DNA of 64,000 nucleotides from Rhodobacteraceae bacterium M385 (GCA_025141835.1 CP081102.1:2852001-2916000); one strand, 5' to 3'. Shown: positions 44,244 to 53,891, counted from the stretch's first letter. Notes: a model not told the origin generated them from the letters alone. Made by a program: numbers and translations.

Positions 44244-45434
44244 CTAGGGCAGAAGCTTTTTTCGATCTGCTTCCAAAGTGTCGGAACAAAGCCCATCTAA
44301 GATAGTCTTTGTATCGGCACCATGGCTTTTCATCGTGCCAAGCGGCTTGTGTGCCATATCCTGTCCGATACGAAATGGCAGGCAGGGAACCATCAGTCCG
44401 CTTTCTTCGTCACGATGTAGATAGCCGCGTGCTTCGACATCAGTCATTTGCAGACTTTCAGGTAACGTGCGTACCTTCGCGACAGGTACGTTGAGTTTGA
44501 GCAGGTGCCCTTCCCACTCATCGGCCGTTCTCTGTGCTAAAGCCCGAATAATTTCCACTTCAAGAAGACCTGAGTTCTCCTTGCGTGCGTCACGTTTTGC
44601 GAAACGCGGGTCACTTAACCACTCGGAACGATCAAGCCCAATAGCGAGTGCCCGGAATTGAGTTTCCTCGTTGACCCCAAGACTCAACACACCTTCTTTA
44701 CAGGGGAAACTGCCGGCCCCGGGGCTTCGACTGTTGGCGGCGTTGCCGCGGCCGACAGGCTCGTTCCCTGTCGCCAAGAAGTCGGTAATCGTTGAACTCA
44801 TTAACGTATATGCCGTGTCCAGCATCGAGACATCAATGAAGGCACCTCGGCCGGTTCTCTCACGCTCAAACAATGCCGCGGAAATTGCGAAACCGGCGGC
44901 CAAAGCTGTGGAGTAATCCATGATCGGGGCTCCGGTTCGAAGCGGGCCAGTATCAGTTGTGCCTGTGATAGACATAATGCCGGATGCGGCCTGAATATTC
45001 ACATCATAGGCAGGAGCATTGGCTTTGCTGCCCCCCCTGCCGTATCCCGTCATTGCACAATGGATAAGCGAAGGGTTGAGAGCTAGATTACTCGCCTCAT
45101 CAAGGCCAAGCTCAGCTAGCGTAACAGGGCGATGGTTTTCGACAAGCACGTCGGCCGAACGCAACAGATCTTGCATCGCCCGTTTGCCGTCTGGTGTAGC
45201 TAAGTCCAGTGCAATCGCTGCCTTACCCGCCGCTTGCGTTACATAGGCCGTGCTCATCCCTTGAGTCGCCCTATCTGGGTCGGTCCCACCCCGGTGTCTC
45301 ATGGCATCGCCGCGCAATGAGCTTTCGACCTTTATAACTTCCGCTCCCAAAAGCCCAAGGTAATAGGCACAGGCAGGCCCGGCCAGAACATGAGTAAAAT
45401 CGATCACCCGAATACCTACGAGGGGGCTAGTCAT
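44244..45434 (-). CDS. Family III CoA transferase (CaiB/BaiF)
   Basis: 396 residues, a full-length single-unit enzyme: SPLVGIRVIDFTHVLAGPACAYYLGLLGAEVIKVE start, VLVENHRPVTLAELGL, and the mid-protein GTTDTGPLRTGAPIMDYSTALAAGFAISAALFERERTGRG. Transfers CoA to an organic acid. Two bp after the DUF3604-like gene and downstream of TctCBA, so it probably activates the acid imported by that system. Confidence 0.92.
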   Translation of the reverse strand: MTSPLVGIRVIDFTHVLAGPACAYYLGLLGAEVIKVESSLRGDAMRHRGGTDPDRATQGMSTAYVTQAAGKAAIALDLATPDGKRAMQDLLRSADVLVENHRPVTLAELGLDEASNLALNPSLIHCAMTGYGRGGSKANAPAYDVNIQAASGIMSITGTTDTGPLRTGAPIMDYSTALAAGFAISAALFERERTGRGAFIDVSMLDTAYTLMSSTITDFLATGNEPVGRGNAANSRSPGAGSFPCKEGVLSLGVNEETQFRALAIGLDRSEWLSDPRFAKRDARKENSGLLEVEIIRALAQRTADEWEGHLLKLNVPVAKVRTLPESLQMTDVEARGYLHRDEESGLMVPCLPFRIGQDMAHKPLGTMKSHGADTKTILDGLCSDTLEADRKKLLP

Positions 45435-45436
45435 GC

Positions 45437-47683
45437 TTATTCCTTCCCGAGATATATGGGACTAGACCAAGCGACATGCCCATCCTCCAACGAGACTCGT
45501 GCGAAAATGGCCCTCTCGCCATCGTTCGGGGCGCTGATCCGTCGAGAGATCTTGATGCTGCGTTCGGAAAGCGTTTCGGGCAATCTTTGAACAGACAGCG
45601 TCTTGTCGATCCCTCCACATTCCAAGACAGTGGGCGTGTCACGGATATCTGAAAGGGGTAACTTCAGAGCGCCTAGGTTCGTCTCGATCTCAACCACTAC
45701 ATCTTCACTTTCTCGAGATAGCCATACATCAATCGCCGAGAAGCCTCCCGTTGTTACGGTCTCCCACTCAATTACGTCCGGAGCGGTAAGTTGTGGCTGT
45801 CTATCCGGATTATAATAGTTCACTGCAGCAATCCGCGTAACTGTGGCTCCGGTCAAACGTGCCGTTCCTGACCACTTTACCAAGCGCCCTCGCCCCCGTG
45901 TTTCCTGCCCCTTGCAGATAATCCGGATCCGATCACCAAGATCGAACCCCGTGAAAGGCCGAACCGTTTCCATCAATTCATTTCTGTCGAAAAGATCGAC
46001 CCGCTCAATCGGCGAAGGCGCTGAAACTTCAATTTCTAATGATGCAGTGTCGAAGTTGCTCCGCACAATATCGCCCATAATCGCGTGGTCTTGTAACGTG
46101 AAACGGTTGGGCGCGAAATCTGGGTTGCGGTCATAGATATGCGCCGGGGCGTCGAACGTTATGGTGCTAGACAAGAACAAGCGCACACCTGTGGTTGCAT
46201 AATGGTGGCGGCGGCGAAACTGTTCAAACAACGCATCACGACTAAGTTCCGGCAGAAGATGGCAGGTCAGACCACCATACGAGCCGAATTTAGCATCTCC
46301 GGGATAACTCGCACCGGGGCGTCCCTTGTGACCATCGCTCCCGGCGACGATCCCGATACGATGGCCGTTCTGAAGGCTTTGCTCGACTATCCAATCAAAC
46401 GTACCCCAGGAGGAATGAACCTCGACTGACGGCTCAAGTCGGGCATCGTGCGCATAGGAAACATCCGCAAACCGGCCGCCTACATGTGGTACAACGATAA
46501 CGTCTTCCCCTTGCAGAGCCTCAAAGAGGTCCTTTACATCATGACAGTCGGTATCCGGGTTCGTTTCGTCCGAAATCAGTGCGCGACTAGAGCGGTAAAT
46601 TGGTCGACCTTCTGTTCGATACCAAATGTTATGATCTCCGCCCAAGCCTGTATTCCCGGACCATTCGTAGCCGGGCAGGCAGAGGAATTTCCCTTCCTCG
46701 TCGAACTCCGCTGCTAGCTCGTTAATTTCATCCCAAAATTCGTCCGAGACTTGGAAGTCGTTCGCCTGATGGCCGGTGACATCAACGAAGCTGCGGTCAC
46801 GTGCGAATGTAAAGTACTCCCGTGCTGTTCCAGTGCCGATGCTTTCACCGGATTGACCATGCATGTCCGACCAGAAATGCGCATATGGGGTATCGGCAAT
46901 TCGCAGAATATTCGTGCTCGCGAGAGTTGTTTCCCCATGGAGGATGTCGATCTGATAATCCCCCGGCGCGTCAAGGGTAAGATCATCGATGATCGCCGAA
47001 TACTCACCTTTCGCAAGGGTGACAGTATCGGGCAAACCTGCAATTTCAGGAGTAGCCTTTATGCGAAGGATGCCATTAAACCCATCACTAGGATTTCCCC
47101 AGCGATCCTCGGCTTTAACGATCGCCCGAAACGGCTCTCCCGGACGGCGCAGCGTCGGCAACAAGGCCTTCCAGACCACCGGTGGGCCGGGGACAATGGC
47201 GATGACTGGCTGACGCTCCTCTAGAATTGGCGTGAAGTCCACCGTCGCAAAAGCATCGACGGTGACTCGAAATTGAAATGCACTTTCACAATGCGTTTGC
47301 ATGCGCACGCCAGGGGAACCTTCGCGCGGATCTCCTATGCGGAAGATCAACCTGTCTTCTGGCCTCAGGAAACCCTTGCACAGGACGGTGATACAATTAC
47401 CCCATGGACGGATGTTGCGCTTGTAATCGAAGCGGTAGTCAATCGGCGCGCCATTAGAGGCTTCAACCGTCAGATAGCCGGGGGCTTTGGGGTCAGTTGT
47501 TTGCAGCGGCGTCATATCTGAATGCGTCCGCATTGCCACGCGCACGCCGCCCAGGTCGTCAATTCCAAATTGGCCCGCAGTATAGGTTAAGGTGAAATTT
47601 GACCAAGCCCCCGCAACGACAGGTGTGGTGTCGGCAAGAGTGGCGTGGCCCATAAGGTCCGGACGATAGGAATGATCAGGCAT
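45437..47683 (-). CDS. DUF3604/PHP-like metal-dependent hydrolase
   Basis: 748 residues. Residues about 1-260 look like beta-rich accessory domains. From about 265 comes a PHP-type metal site: AHFWSDMHGQS (H269, D273, H275), H305, PGYEWSG (E340), HNIW (H351), VVPHVGG (H400), EVHSSWG (H423) and AGSDGHKGRPG (D450, H452). DUF3604 proteins with this pattern are poorly characterised hydrolases. No signal peptide is seen. Its start overlaps the tctA stop by 8 bp, so it is co-translated with the importer. Substrate unknown. Confidence 0.82.
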   Translation of the reverse strand: MPDHSYRPDLMGHATLADTTPVVAGAWSNFTLTYTAGQFGIDDLGGVRVAMRTHSDMTPLQTTDPKAPGYLTVEASNGAPIDYRFDYKRNIRPWGNCITVLCKGFLRPEDRLIFRIGDPREGSPGVRMQTHCESAFQFRVTVDAFATVDFTPILEERQPVIAIVPGPPVVWKALLPTLRRPGEPFRAIVKAEDRWGNPSDGFNGILRIKATPEIAGLPDTVTLAKGEYSAIIDDLTLDAPGDYQIDILHGETTLASTNILRIADTPYAHFWSDMHGQSGESIGTGTAREYFTFARDRSFVDVTGHQANDFQVSDEFWDEINELAAEFDEEGKFLCLPGYEWSGNTGLGGDHNIWYRTEGRPIYRSSRALISDETNPDTDCHDVKDLFEALQGEDVIVVPHVGGRFADVSYAHDARLEPSVEVHSSWGTFDWIVEQSLQNGHRIGIVAGSDGHKGRPGASYPGDAKFGSYGGLTCHLLPELSRDALFEQFRRRHHYATTGVRLFLSSTITFDAPAHIYDRNPDFAPNRFTLQDHAIMGDIVRSNFDTASLEIEVSAPSPIERVDLFDRNELMETVRPFTGFDLGDRIRIICKGQETRGRGRLVKWSGTARLTGATVTRIAAVNYYNPDRQPQLTAPDVIEWETVTTGGFSAIDVWLSRESEDVVVEIETNLGALKLPLSDIRDTPTVLECGGIDKTLSVQRLPETLSERSIKISRRISAPNDGERAIFARVSLEDGHVAWSSPIYLGKE

Positions 47684-49190
47684 CTTTAAGCGAAGCCTCC
47701 TTTGCTTGTTGGCTTAACGCACGTGCCCGGAAAATGAGGGCGGCGAGGCCGATGATAAGAAATAACAACGCTACGGGTCGGGTTACGAAGATCAGTAATC
47801 CATTGTGTGATAGCAGCAGCGATTGCCGGAAGGTTTCTTCTGCACCACCTGCCAACACGAAGCTGATAACGAAGGCGGCAGGGTTAAAATCGAACTTCTT
47901 CATAAGCCAGCCACCAAACCCTGCGACAACCATAACAAGTATGTCGAAAAGGTTTCCTCGCGACGCGAACGCGGCAATGAAGGACGTCAAAAAGATGATG
48001 GGATAGAGCACTTTTACGGGAATTTTGGTGATGAACCGCCCCACCCAAGCCGCGCCGAAATAGCCGATCAAGCCGTACATCGCGATGCCGATCAGTCCGC
48101 AAGCGAAGAGGTTGAAGATCAACTCCCGTGACGTTGTGAAAAGCGTTGGCCCGATCTGAATTCCGTGGATAAGGAACACGCCCATCAAAATCGCTCCGAT
48201 GGTCGATCCGGGAATGCCTAGCGTCAGCAATGGTGCCATGGATGGACCTGATACGGCGTTATTGGCCGCTTCAGGTGCGGCGACACCTTCGAGGACGCCC
48301 GTGCCCCAAGTGTCGGGGTTCTTGGCGCGCCGTTTTCCTTCGCCATATGCCACGAAAGCAGCGATGGAAGAACCAAGACCCGGTAGGATACCGATGAAAG
48401 CCCCTATGAAGGAGGATCTGAGAACATCCGGCAAACACGCGCGATACTCAGACCAACTCAATCTATTGCGGGCCTTTCCCGCCTGCCCTTGTGCGTCGTC
48501 CACGAACTCAACAGACGCGTTGCGTTTTTCGAGCTGAGCGAAAACTTCACCCAAAACGAAAATGCCTATCATCAACGGGACTAAGGAAATGCCGTTGGTG
48601 AGATCGAAAACGCCAAAGGTTAGACGGTCCTCTGCAGAAATCGGGTCCAAGCCTATTGTGCTTACCAAGACGCCTAGCGCAGCGGAAGCCAATCCACGGG
48701 TAATTGATTTTCCGATCACAGAACCGATCACGACAAAGGCCGCAAAATAAATAGCAAACAGCTCCGGCGGACCAAGGCTGAGGGCAATGGCCGCAATTGC
48801 GCCGACGCCCACGATCAAAAGGATATCTCCTGTGAAATCACCGATGACGGAAGAGATCGTCGCGACCTTCATTGCCTTCGACGCCATGCCGCTCCGGGCA
48901 AGTGGATAACCGTCAATCTGGGTGGCTGCTGAAGCTGCGGTGCCCGGCGTGTTGAACAAAATTGCTGAAATCGACCCGCCATAGCGGCCTGACTTCCCAA
49001 TCACGTAGAGAAACGCGAGCGCTGAAATCGGCTCCATATAGAAGGTTAACGGAAGAAGCATCGCGATCGCAGCAGAGGCTGTTAGGCCCGGGATGGCGCC
49101 TGCGATCATGCCCACGACGGCAGCGGTAAGCACCCACCCCAAAAGGCCTGGGTCGGTCAGCACGTTCCCCAGTGCAAGAAAGATATCCAC
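47676..49190 (-). CDS. tctA: Tripartite tricarboxylate transporter large permease
   Basis: 504-residue inner-membrane protein with about 12 hydrophobic segments. TctA core: GMIAGAIPGLTASAAIAMLLPLTFYM, AILFNTPGTAASAATQIDGYPLARSG, FIGILPGLGSSIAAFVAYGEGKR, LTLGIPGSTIGAILMG. Starts with GTG at 49190, 3 bp after tctB. Confidence 0.94.
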   Translation of the reverse strand: MDIFLALGNVLTDPGLLGWVLTAAVVGMIAGAIPGLTASAAIAMLLPLTFYMEPISALAFLYVIGKSGRYGGSISAILFNTPGTAASAATQIDGYPLARSGMASKAMKVATISSVIGDFTGDILLIVGVGAIAAIALSLGPPELFAIYFAAFVVIGSVIGKSITRGLASAALGVLVSTIGLDPISAEDRLTFGVFDLTNGISLVPLMIGIFVLGEVFAQLEKRNASVEFVDDAQGQAGKARNRLSWSEYRACLPDVLRSSFIGAFIGILPGLGSSIAAFVAYGEGKRRAKNPDTWGTGVLEGVAAPEAANNAVSGPSMAPLLTLGIPGSTIGAILMGVFLIHGIQIGPTLFTTSRELIFNLFACGLIGIAMYGLIGYFGAAWVGRFITKIPVKVLYPIIFLTSFIAAFASRGNLFDILVMVVAGFGGWLMKKFDFNPAAFVISFVLAGGAEETFRQSLLLSHNGLLIFVTRPVALLFLIIGLAALIFRARALSQQAKEASLKDA

Positions 49191-49193
49191 GCG

Positions 49194-49688
49194 TTAGTAC
49201 CCCTGGATCACATCAAGTAAATCGAACCAGCGCCCAAACGGAGGAAACACCCCCAATCCCTCAAAAAAGATGAGGTGGTAGATTGCCGGGCAAAGCACTG
49301 CCGCGGCCATCAAGCCGCGCCAGTCACGAACGCCGAACAGGAGCATGGAAAGCGGCGCGACGATTGCAGTGCTTATCAAGTAGCCAACAGCACCAATCAA
49401 AAATGCATATACCAACGCCAAAGCTAAAAGGCTCGCGATTACACCGAAGGGATAACTTTTCGGAGTAGTTTGCTGCCGCTCGATGAGACCTTTCGTCAGC
49501 TCCACTACGCCTAGCACAAGGATCGCCGCTCCGCTCGCAAGGGGAAATATCCGAGCGCCCCATCCCCCGTCGTACGTTAAGTTGATCTGGAAGCTGGCCA
49601 TCGTGGTGGCGATGCCGAACACTGTCAGCACCCCCCCCACGATGGAAGTCTGGTTCAACGAGCTTTTTGAAGAAGCCTGCGCTGTCAT
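49194..49688 (-). CDS. tctB: Tripartite tricarboxylate transporter small permease
   Basis: 164 residues with four hydrophobic segments, the TctB layout. Overlaps the binding-protein stop as ATGA. Low overall conservation is normal for the family; identity rests on size, topology and position between tctC and tctA. Confidence 0.88.
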   Translation of the reverse strand: MTAQASSKSSLNQTSIVGGVLTVFGIATTMASFQINLTYDGGWGARIFPLASGAAILVLGVVELTKGLIERQQTTPKSYPFGVIASLLALALVYAFLIGAVGYLISTAIVAPLSMLLFGVRDWRGLMAAAVLCPAIYHLIFFEGLGVFPPFGRWFDLLDVIQGY

Positions 49689-50647
49689 TGAGACATTGCC
49701 GCAATGATAGGGGCAGCGGCATCCCGCATCCGTTCAAGTCGCAAGCGTGCGGCTGCACCATCAAGATAGGCAGGGGTGTTCCCAAGCTCTGCCATCGCGG
49801 TCGCGAAATCCGCTTGGCTGGTTATCGTCTCCAGCGCGGCTTCCATGCCTTCACGGATCTCGGGGTCCATGCCGAGCGGCGCAAACACCGTAATTGGTGA
49901 GGAGATCAGGGGAACGTCGTAGCCTTGTTCGGCGAATGTGGGAACCTCCGTCGCGATGGCGTCACGGCTATCAGAGACAACGGCAAGAACTCGCAACTCG
50001 TTCTCGAAACCTGCACTCTGCTGGATGCCGATCATGCCAAAATCGACCTGACCTCCAATAACCGCCGCACGTGTGGCGCCACCGCCATCGTAGGGCACAT
50101 CGACGCCCTCCAGACCAGCTGCGTTCATAAAACCCTGCCCCGCAACATGATGGAAGCTACCACGGCCAGTGTGATTCCAACGCAACTCTCCGGGACGTGC
50201 ACGTGCGTCAGCTGCGAGGTCGTCGATCGTCTGATAGGGGCTGTCCATCGCCACCATTAGCGACGTGGAAAGGTTGCCAATTTGTGCCACCAGTTCGAAG
50301 CTGTCGAACGGGTTCACTTCCGTATCTCGCAACATCGTTGACAGTAGAAACGATCCGCCGGACGTCATCATGAACGTCGAGCCGTCTGGTCGTGCACCCG
50401 CAGCTTCGATCGCACCCGTAATGCCGGACGAGCCCGGCCGATTGACCACAACGATGGGAACAGAAAGAGCGGTATTTGCGCCCGATGCAAGCGCGCGCGC
50501 GAAGCTGTCGGTACCACCACCCGCACCAAACGGCACGATGAGGTTAACAGGGCGTCGTGGCGCCCATTCAGCCATTGCAGCGGTGCCGCTCAATCCGACA
50601 AGCGCCGGTGTCGCGAGAGCGATGTTGAGGAATGTTCTACGGTCCAT
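49685..50647 (-). CDS. tctC: Tripartite tricarboxylate transporter binding protein
   Basis: Periplasmic Bug-type receptor, 320 residues. The N-terminus MDRRTFLNIALATPALVGL carries a twin-arginine-like motif before a hydrophobic stretch and AMAEWAPRRPVNLIVPFGAGGGTDS. Typical later motifs: VVVNRPGSSGITGAIEAAGARPDG and DVPTFAEQGYDV-like EVPTFAEQGYDVPL. First gene of the minus-strand run tctCBA-DUF3604-CoA transferase. Confidence 0.92.
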   Translation of the reverse strand: MDRRTFLNIALATPALVGLSGTAAMAEWAPRRPVNLIVPFGAGGGTDSFARALASGANTALSVPIVVVNRPGSSGITGAIEAAGARPDGSTFMMTSGGSFLLSTMLRDTEVNPFDSFELVAQIGNLSTSLMVAMDSPYQTIDDLAADARARPGELRWNHTGRGSFHHVAGQGFMNAAGLEGVDVPYDGGGATRAAVIGGQVDFGMIGIQQSAGFENELRVLAVVSDSRDAIATEVPTFAEQGYDVPLISSPITVFAPLGMDPEIREGMEAALETITSQADFATAMAELGNTPAYLDGAAARLRLERMRDAAAPIIAAMSQ

Positions 50648-50720
50648 GGTGTGTTCCTTGTTGGGATGTATCGGATTATTTTCCGAGTTGTTATCGGGCC
50701 ACGTTAACCTACAAAAGTTG

Positions 50721-50753
50721 TTCTAAAAATTAGAATAATTTGAACTACAGTTC
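50721..50753. promoter_or_regulatory. Probable LysR binding sites
   Basis: Two inverted repeats in the divergent gap: TTCTAA-AAA-TTAGAA (50721-50735) and GAAC-TACA-GTTC (50742-50753). They sit between tctC (minus) and the LysR gene (plus), the normal place for a LysR recognition and activation site pair. Confidence 0.5.
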
Positions 50754-50820
50754 GAATTTTGCAAAGAATTGTGAGCGCCTGTGAACTCCACCCGCGTTGA
50801 CCTAACGGAAAGCAAGGCCG

Positions 50821-51723
50821 ATGAACCTCAAGAGCCTCCGCGTCTTTGTGAATATTATGGAAGAGGGCACGCTGGCCCAGGCATGTCGAAAGATGAACCT
50901 CAGCCAACCCGCCGCTAGCCGTCTGATCCAGATTCTTGAAACCGAATTCGACATTCAGCTTTTTCACCGTGAGCGCAAACGCCTAATCCCCACGGTGGAA
51001 GGGGAGGTTTTTTACCCAGAAGCTCTGCGAATTCTCGCTTCGATAGACGATCTGCCCGCTATGTTCCAAGAGATCGCAACAAATGCTTCGCCGCCCTTGC
51101 GAGTTATCTGTCACCCCCGCCTAGCAGAAGGGCTGATGGTTCCTGCAATTGCAGAGCTTCTAAAGCGAGACCCAACGATCAAGGTCAAATTGGAGGTGCA
51201 CCCCCGACGGTACCTCGGCCGGCGGATTCTTCACGGAATGTACGACGTTGGGATCGCCACTTTGCCGCTCCCAGATCGGAACCCGTCACTACGATTTCTT
51301 GCGCAGGCAGATATGCAAGTCGTTGTGCCAACCGCTCATCCTTTGGCCCTGAAGCCATGCATAACACCCAAGGATGTTGTTGATATGCCTTATATCGCAC
51401 TGGAAGAAACGACCAACATGCGAACCTTGCTCGACCGTGAATTGACGAAAGCGGACGCACGGCTTGAAGTAACACACGAAGTATCAATTAGTCGCGCTGC
51501 TCTGCGAATGGTCCAAGCAGGGCTCGGGTTCGCGTTCACAGATGCAATCACAGTAACACCTGAGGAAGAGCTAGGGATCGCGATCCGCCCATGGCACCCA
51601 AGAGTAACCATCGAATTCGGGTACTTCGTTTCGGATACGAAGCGCCCCCACAAGGCGAGGGATGAATTCGTCGAAATTCTACACGAAGTCTGCTCCGCAC
51701 GTTCCGAACGATACACCCAATGA
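50821..51723 (+). CDS. LysR family transcriptional regulator
   Basis: 300 residues. N-terminal HTH (residues about 1-60, MNLKSLRVFVNIMEEGTLAQACRKMNLSQPAASRLIQILETEFDIQLFHRERKRLIPT) and a LysR substrate domain (about 90-295). Diverges from tctC, so it probably activates the tctCBA-DUF3604-CoA transferase unit in response to its substrate. Confidence 0.93.
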   Translation: MNLKSLRVFVNIMEEGTLAQACRKMNLSQPAASRLIQILETEFDIQLFHRERKRLIPTVEGEVFYPEALRILASIDDLPAMFQEIATNASPPLRVICHPRLAEGLMVPAIAELLKRDPTIKVKLEVHPRRYLGRRILHGMYDVGIATLPLPDRNPSLRFLAQADMQVVVPTAHPLALKPCITPKDVVDMPYIALEETTNMRTLLDRELTKADARLEVTHEVSISRAALRMVQAGLGFAFTDAITVTPEEELGIAIRPWHPRVTIEFGYFVSDTKRPHKARDEFVEILHEVCSARSERYTQ

Positions 51724-51834
51724 TGATTACCGAGACACTTGGTAGTTGGGAGGTCATTGGACACCAATATCTTACTGAGGTGCCCCTAGATTTGTAGACG
51801 CTTTGCCCCCTAATTTTGAGGCTAGGAGGCCGAC

Positions 51835-52148
51835 ATGGGGACAAACAACTACAGCGATGATTTCAAGCGGGACGCGGTCGCGCAGATCACCGAGCGAGGG
51901 TATCCGGTTCGAGAGGTCTCGAAGCGTTTGGGCGTCAGCGCGTATTCTCTGTACAAGTGGCTGAAGCTCTACGGCGCGCCTGCGTCCAAGCGCGGCGGGG
52001 TTGATCATGAAGCCGAGAACCGGCGTCTGAAGCGCGACTTGGCTCGAGTCACCGAGGAGCGCGATATCTTAAAAAAGGGCGAGGCCTTTGTCCGCCATTG
52101 GTCCGAGGACAATGGACGAGCGCGTACTTCGCGCGAGAGTCCCGATGA
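51835..52148 (+). pseudogene. IS3 transposase OrfA, interrupted
   Basis: N-terminal HTH (YSDDFKRDAVAQITERGYPVREVSKRLGVSAYSLYKWLK) and leucine-zipper segment (ENRRLKRDLARVTEERDILKK) intact. After ILKK the frame is lost: the usual family ending AYFARESR appears in another register at 52122-52145, after about 40 inserted bases. The stop would overlap the OrfB start as ATGA. Confidence 0.8.
52079..52120. repeat. Small palindromic insertion A inside OrfA
   Basis: About 38-41 bases (limits approximate) that separate ILKK from AYFARESR. They form a hairpin: GTCCGCCATTG (52090-52100) against CAATGGAC (52110-52117), paired except for a 3-base bulge GCC. Length is 2 modulo 3, shifting the frame. Confidence 0.6.
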
Positions 52149-53064
52149 AGTACGCCTTCATCCGGGCGCACCGCGAGGAGTTCGGCGTCCGGGCCATGTG
52201 TCGGATGCTGCGGATCCATGTAAGTGGGTTCTACGCTTGGCTGAGAGAGCCGGTGAGCGCACGGGCGAAGGAGGACGCCAGGCAGACCACGCTGATCCGC
52301 GATGCTTGGTCGGACAGCGGTAAGGTCTACGGTTACCGCAAGCTGCACGACGACCTGCGTGATCAAGGCGAGACGTGCTCGCCGAACCGGGTGGCGCGAC
52401 TGGCGAGCCTTGCTGGGATCGCGGCCCAGATCGGCTATCGGCGCCGTCCCGGACGGTATGGTGGCAAGCCCGCGATCGTTGCTGAGAACAGGCTGGACCG
52501 TCAGTTCAAAGTTGATGCGCCCGATCAGACTTGGGTGACCGACATTACCTACATCCGAACGCACGAAGGCTGGTCGTATCTGTCCGTCGTCATCGACCTG
52601 TTCTCTCGACGGGTTGTCGGCTGGTCCCCTCTCGGCAGATTGCTTTGCAATCGCCTGCCGGACAGTGGATGCAGCCCCGCATGACGACGGAGTTGGCCCT
52701 ACAGGCGTTGCTCATGGCCGTCTGGCGTAGGAATCCGACGGACACCGTCCTGGTTCACTCGGATCAGGGCAGCCAGTTCTCGAGTCGCGAATGGCGTACA
52801 TTCCTGTCGCAGCATGATCTGGAAGCCAGCATGAGCCGACGTGGAAACTGCCATGACAACGCAGTGGCGGAGAGCTTCTTCCAGCTGCTCAAACGGGAAC
52901 GGATCAGAAGACAGACCTATGTGACCCGAGAGGCCGCGCGGCAGGACGTGTTCGAGTACATCGAGATGTTCTACAACCCAAAGCGCAAGCACACGAACAA
53001 CGGCATGCTGTCGCCCGTTGACTTCGAAAGAAGACAGCAGAAACTGAGAGAGGCAGGTGTCTAG
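52145..53064 (+). pseudogene. IS3 transposase OrfB (DDE), interrupted
   Basis: Starts MKYAFIRAHREEFGVRAMCR. The first catalytic aspartate region WVTDITYIRTHEGW is followed by DLFSRRVVGWS, then 41 foreign bases throw the frame into a stop at 52682. The rest continues from 52669 in a new register (MQPRMTTELALQALLMAVWRR; VLVHSDQGSQFSS with the second D; NAVAESFFQLLKRE with the E). The full DDE set is present but split, so the transposase should be inactive. Confidence 0.85.
52628..52668. repeat. Small palindromic insertion B inside OrfB
   Basis: 41 bases between GWS and MQPRM codons. Hairpin CGGCAGATTGC (52633-52643), loop TTT, GCAATCGCCTGCCG (52647-52660), paired except for a 3-base bulge GCC in the right arm. 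Same design as insertion A: short palindrome with one GCC bulge, length 2 modulo 3. Confidence 0.7.
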
Positions 53065-53082
53065 GAAACTAGGGGCACCTCA

Positions 53083-53430
53083 TACGTTATGGTGCATTTC
53101 CAAACCGGCTCACGCGGTTAGCCATGTATTTCCGCAGCGTTTGCAAACTGGAAAGCGTACGCGCGGCAATTTTCGCAAAAGATTGAGGCAGTGCGGTTAG
53201 CGAGGGTATCAAGCACTGGCGCTCGCTACTTTTCGTTTAAGGGAGTACTTCGGCAAGGCCTCGCCCGAAGTGACTTGGTTCCGTTCAACCAAACAAAGCA
53301 AGCTTCACACAGTTCGATCGCTTGTCCCAGTTTGCTTGGTGGCGCTACCTTCGCGATGATTCCGCAGATCAACCGTAGACAAAGTAGCGGCGAGCCGCTC
53401 CGTAGAGAGGAGCATTCGCCTTTCATCAAG
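53083..53430. other. 350-bp intergenic region right of the IS
   Basis: No gene recognised. A strong hairpin ACTTCGG/CCGAAGT lies at 53247-53271 and a 7-bp inverted repeat TAGCGAG/CTCGCTA at about 53199-53230. Probably the 3' flank and terminator area of the accessory block. Confidence 0.5.
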
Positions 53431-53877
53431 CTACACAGATCTTTCCATCCGCTTGAGAATAGCTACAAGCTCTGCATTACGTTGCGCTTGAAGGTCGCGG
53501 ATTTTACCGCAGATTTTTAGGTACGTCGCCCAATGCATGCCTCTGGGCTTCTCCGGCGGAGTGGCCGTGATCATCAAAGAAGGCGCTCCCAACTTCTTGA
53601 AGCACTTCCGGATTTGTAGGGCCTTGCGGTCGTCAGCGGTGGCGGTCTCCATACGATAGCGCAGTTGCCCGCAACTACGGCACATGACGGCTCCGACGAC
53701 GACGTAGAGGATAGCTTTGCGATCTCGGCACCGAGGACAGAGAAACCAATGCCGGGATCCTCCGAAGTGGCAGGGAGTTCTGACCACATCAACAAACCCC
53801 AACCCTGTATCGAATTCGTCGCCAACGATATGCCCGTACGTTCTGGCATCGAAACATACTAAATCTTCACAAATCAT
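53431..53877 (-). CDS. Zinc-ribbon protein of unknown function
   Basis: 148 residues. A four-cysteine zinc ribbon is clear: WFLCPRCRDRKAILYVVVG...VMCRSCGQLRY (about residues 46-75). The C-terminal half is charged and ends LQAQRNAELVAILKRMERSV. Similar small proteins occur in alphaproteobacterial islands next to integrases; no function known. Co-directional with the genes to its right. Confidence 0.6.
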   Translation of the reverse strand: MICEDLVCFDARTYGHIVGDEFDTGLGFVDVVRTPCHFGGSRHWFLCPRCRDRKAILYVVVGAVMCRSCGQLRYRMETATADDRKALQIRKCFKKLGAPSLMITATPPEKPRGMHWATYLKICGKIRDLQAQRNAELVAILKRMERSV

Positions 53878-53891
53878 TAGGCAATTTCCGC

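Larger units (their letters stand above)
51776..53082 (+). mobile_element. IS3-family insertion sequence (inactivated)
   Basis: 1307 bp with terminal inverted repeats of about 24 bp: left TGAGGTGCCCCTAGATTTGT from 51776 and right complementing TGAGGTGCCCCTAGTTTCCT ending 53082. A 3-bp direct repeat TAC (51773-51775 and 53083-53085) flanks it, the expected target duplication for IS3 elements and a sign of simple insertion rather than rearrangement. It contains orfA and orfB, with an A-AAA-AAG slippery heptamer at 52071-52077. Two palindromic insertions (near 52079-52120 and 52628-52668) break the frames. Confidence 0.9.

Noticed and set aside
53247..53271. Possible left attachment site copy (CAAGGC...CGCCCG)
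   Set aside because: Only short blocks match the segment at 57997, and the similarity is better explained by a local hairpin ACTTCGG/CCGAAGT.
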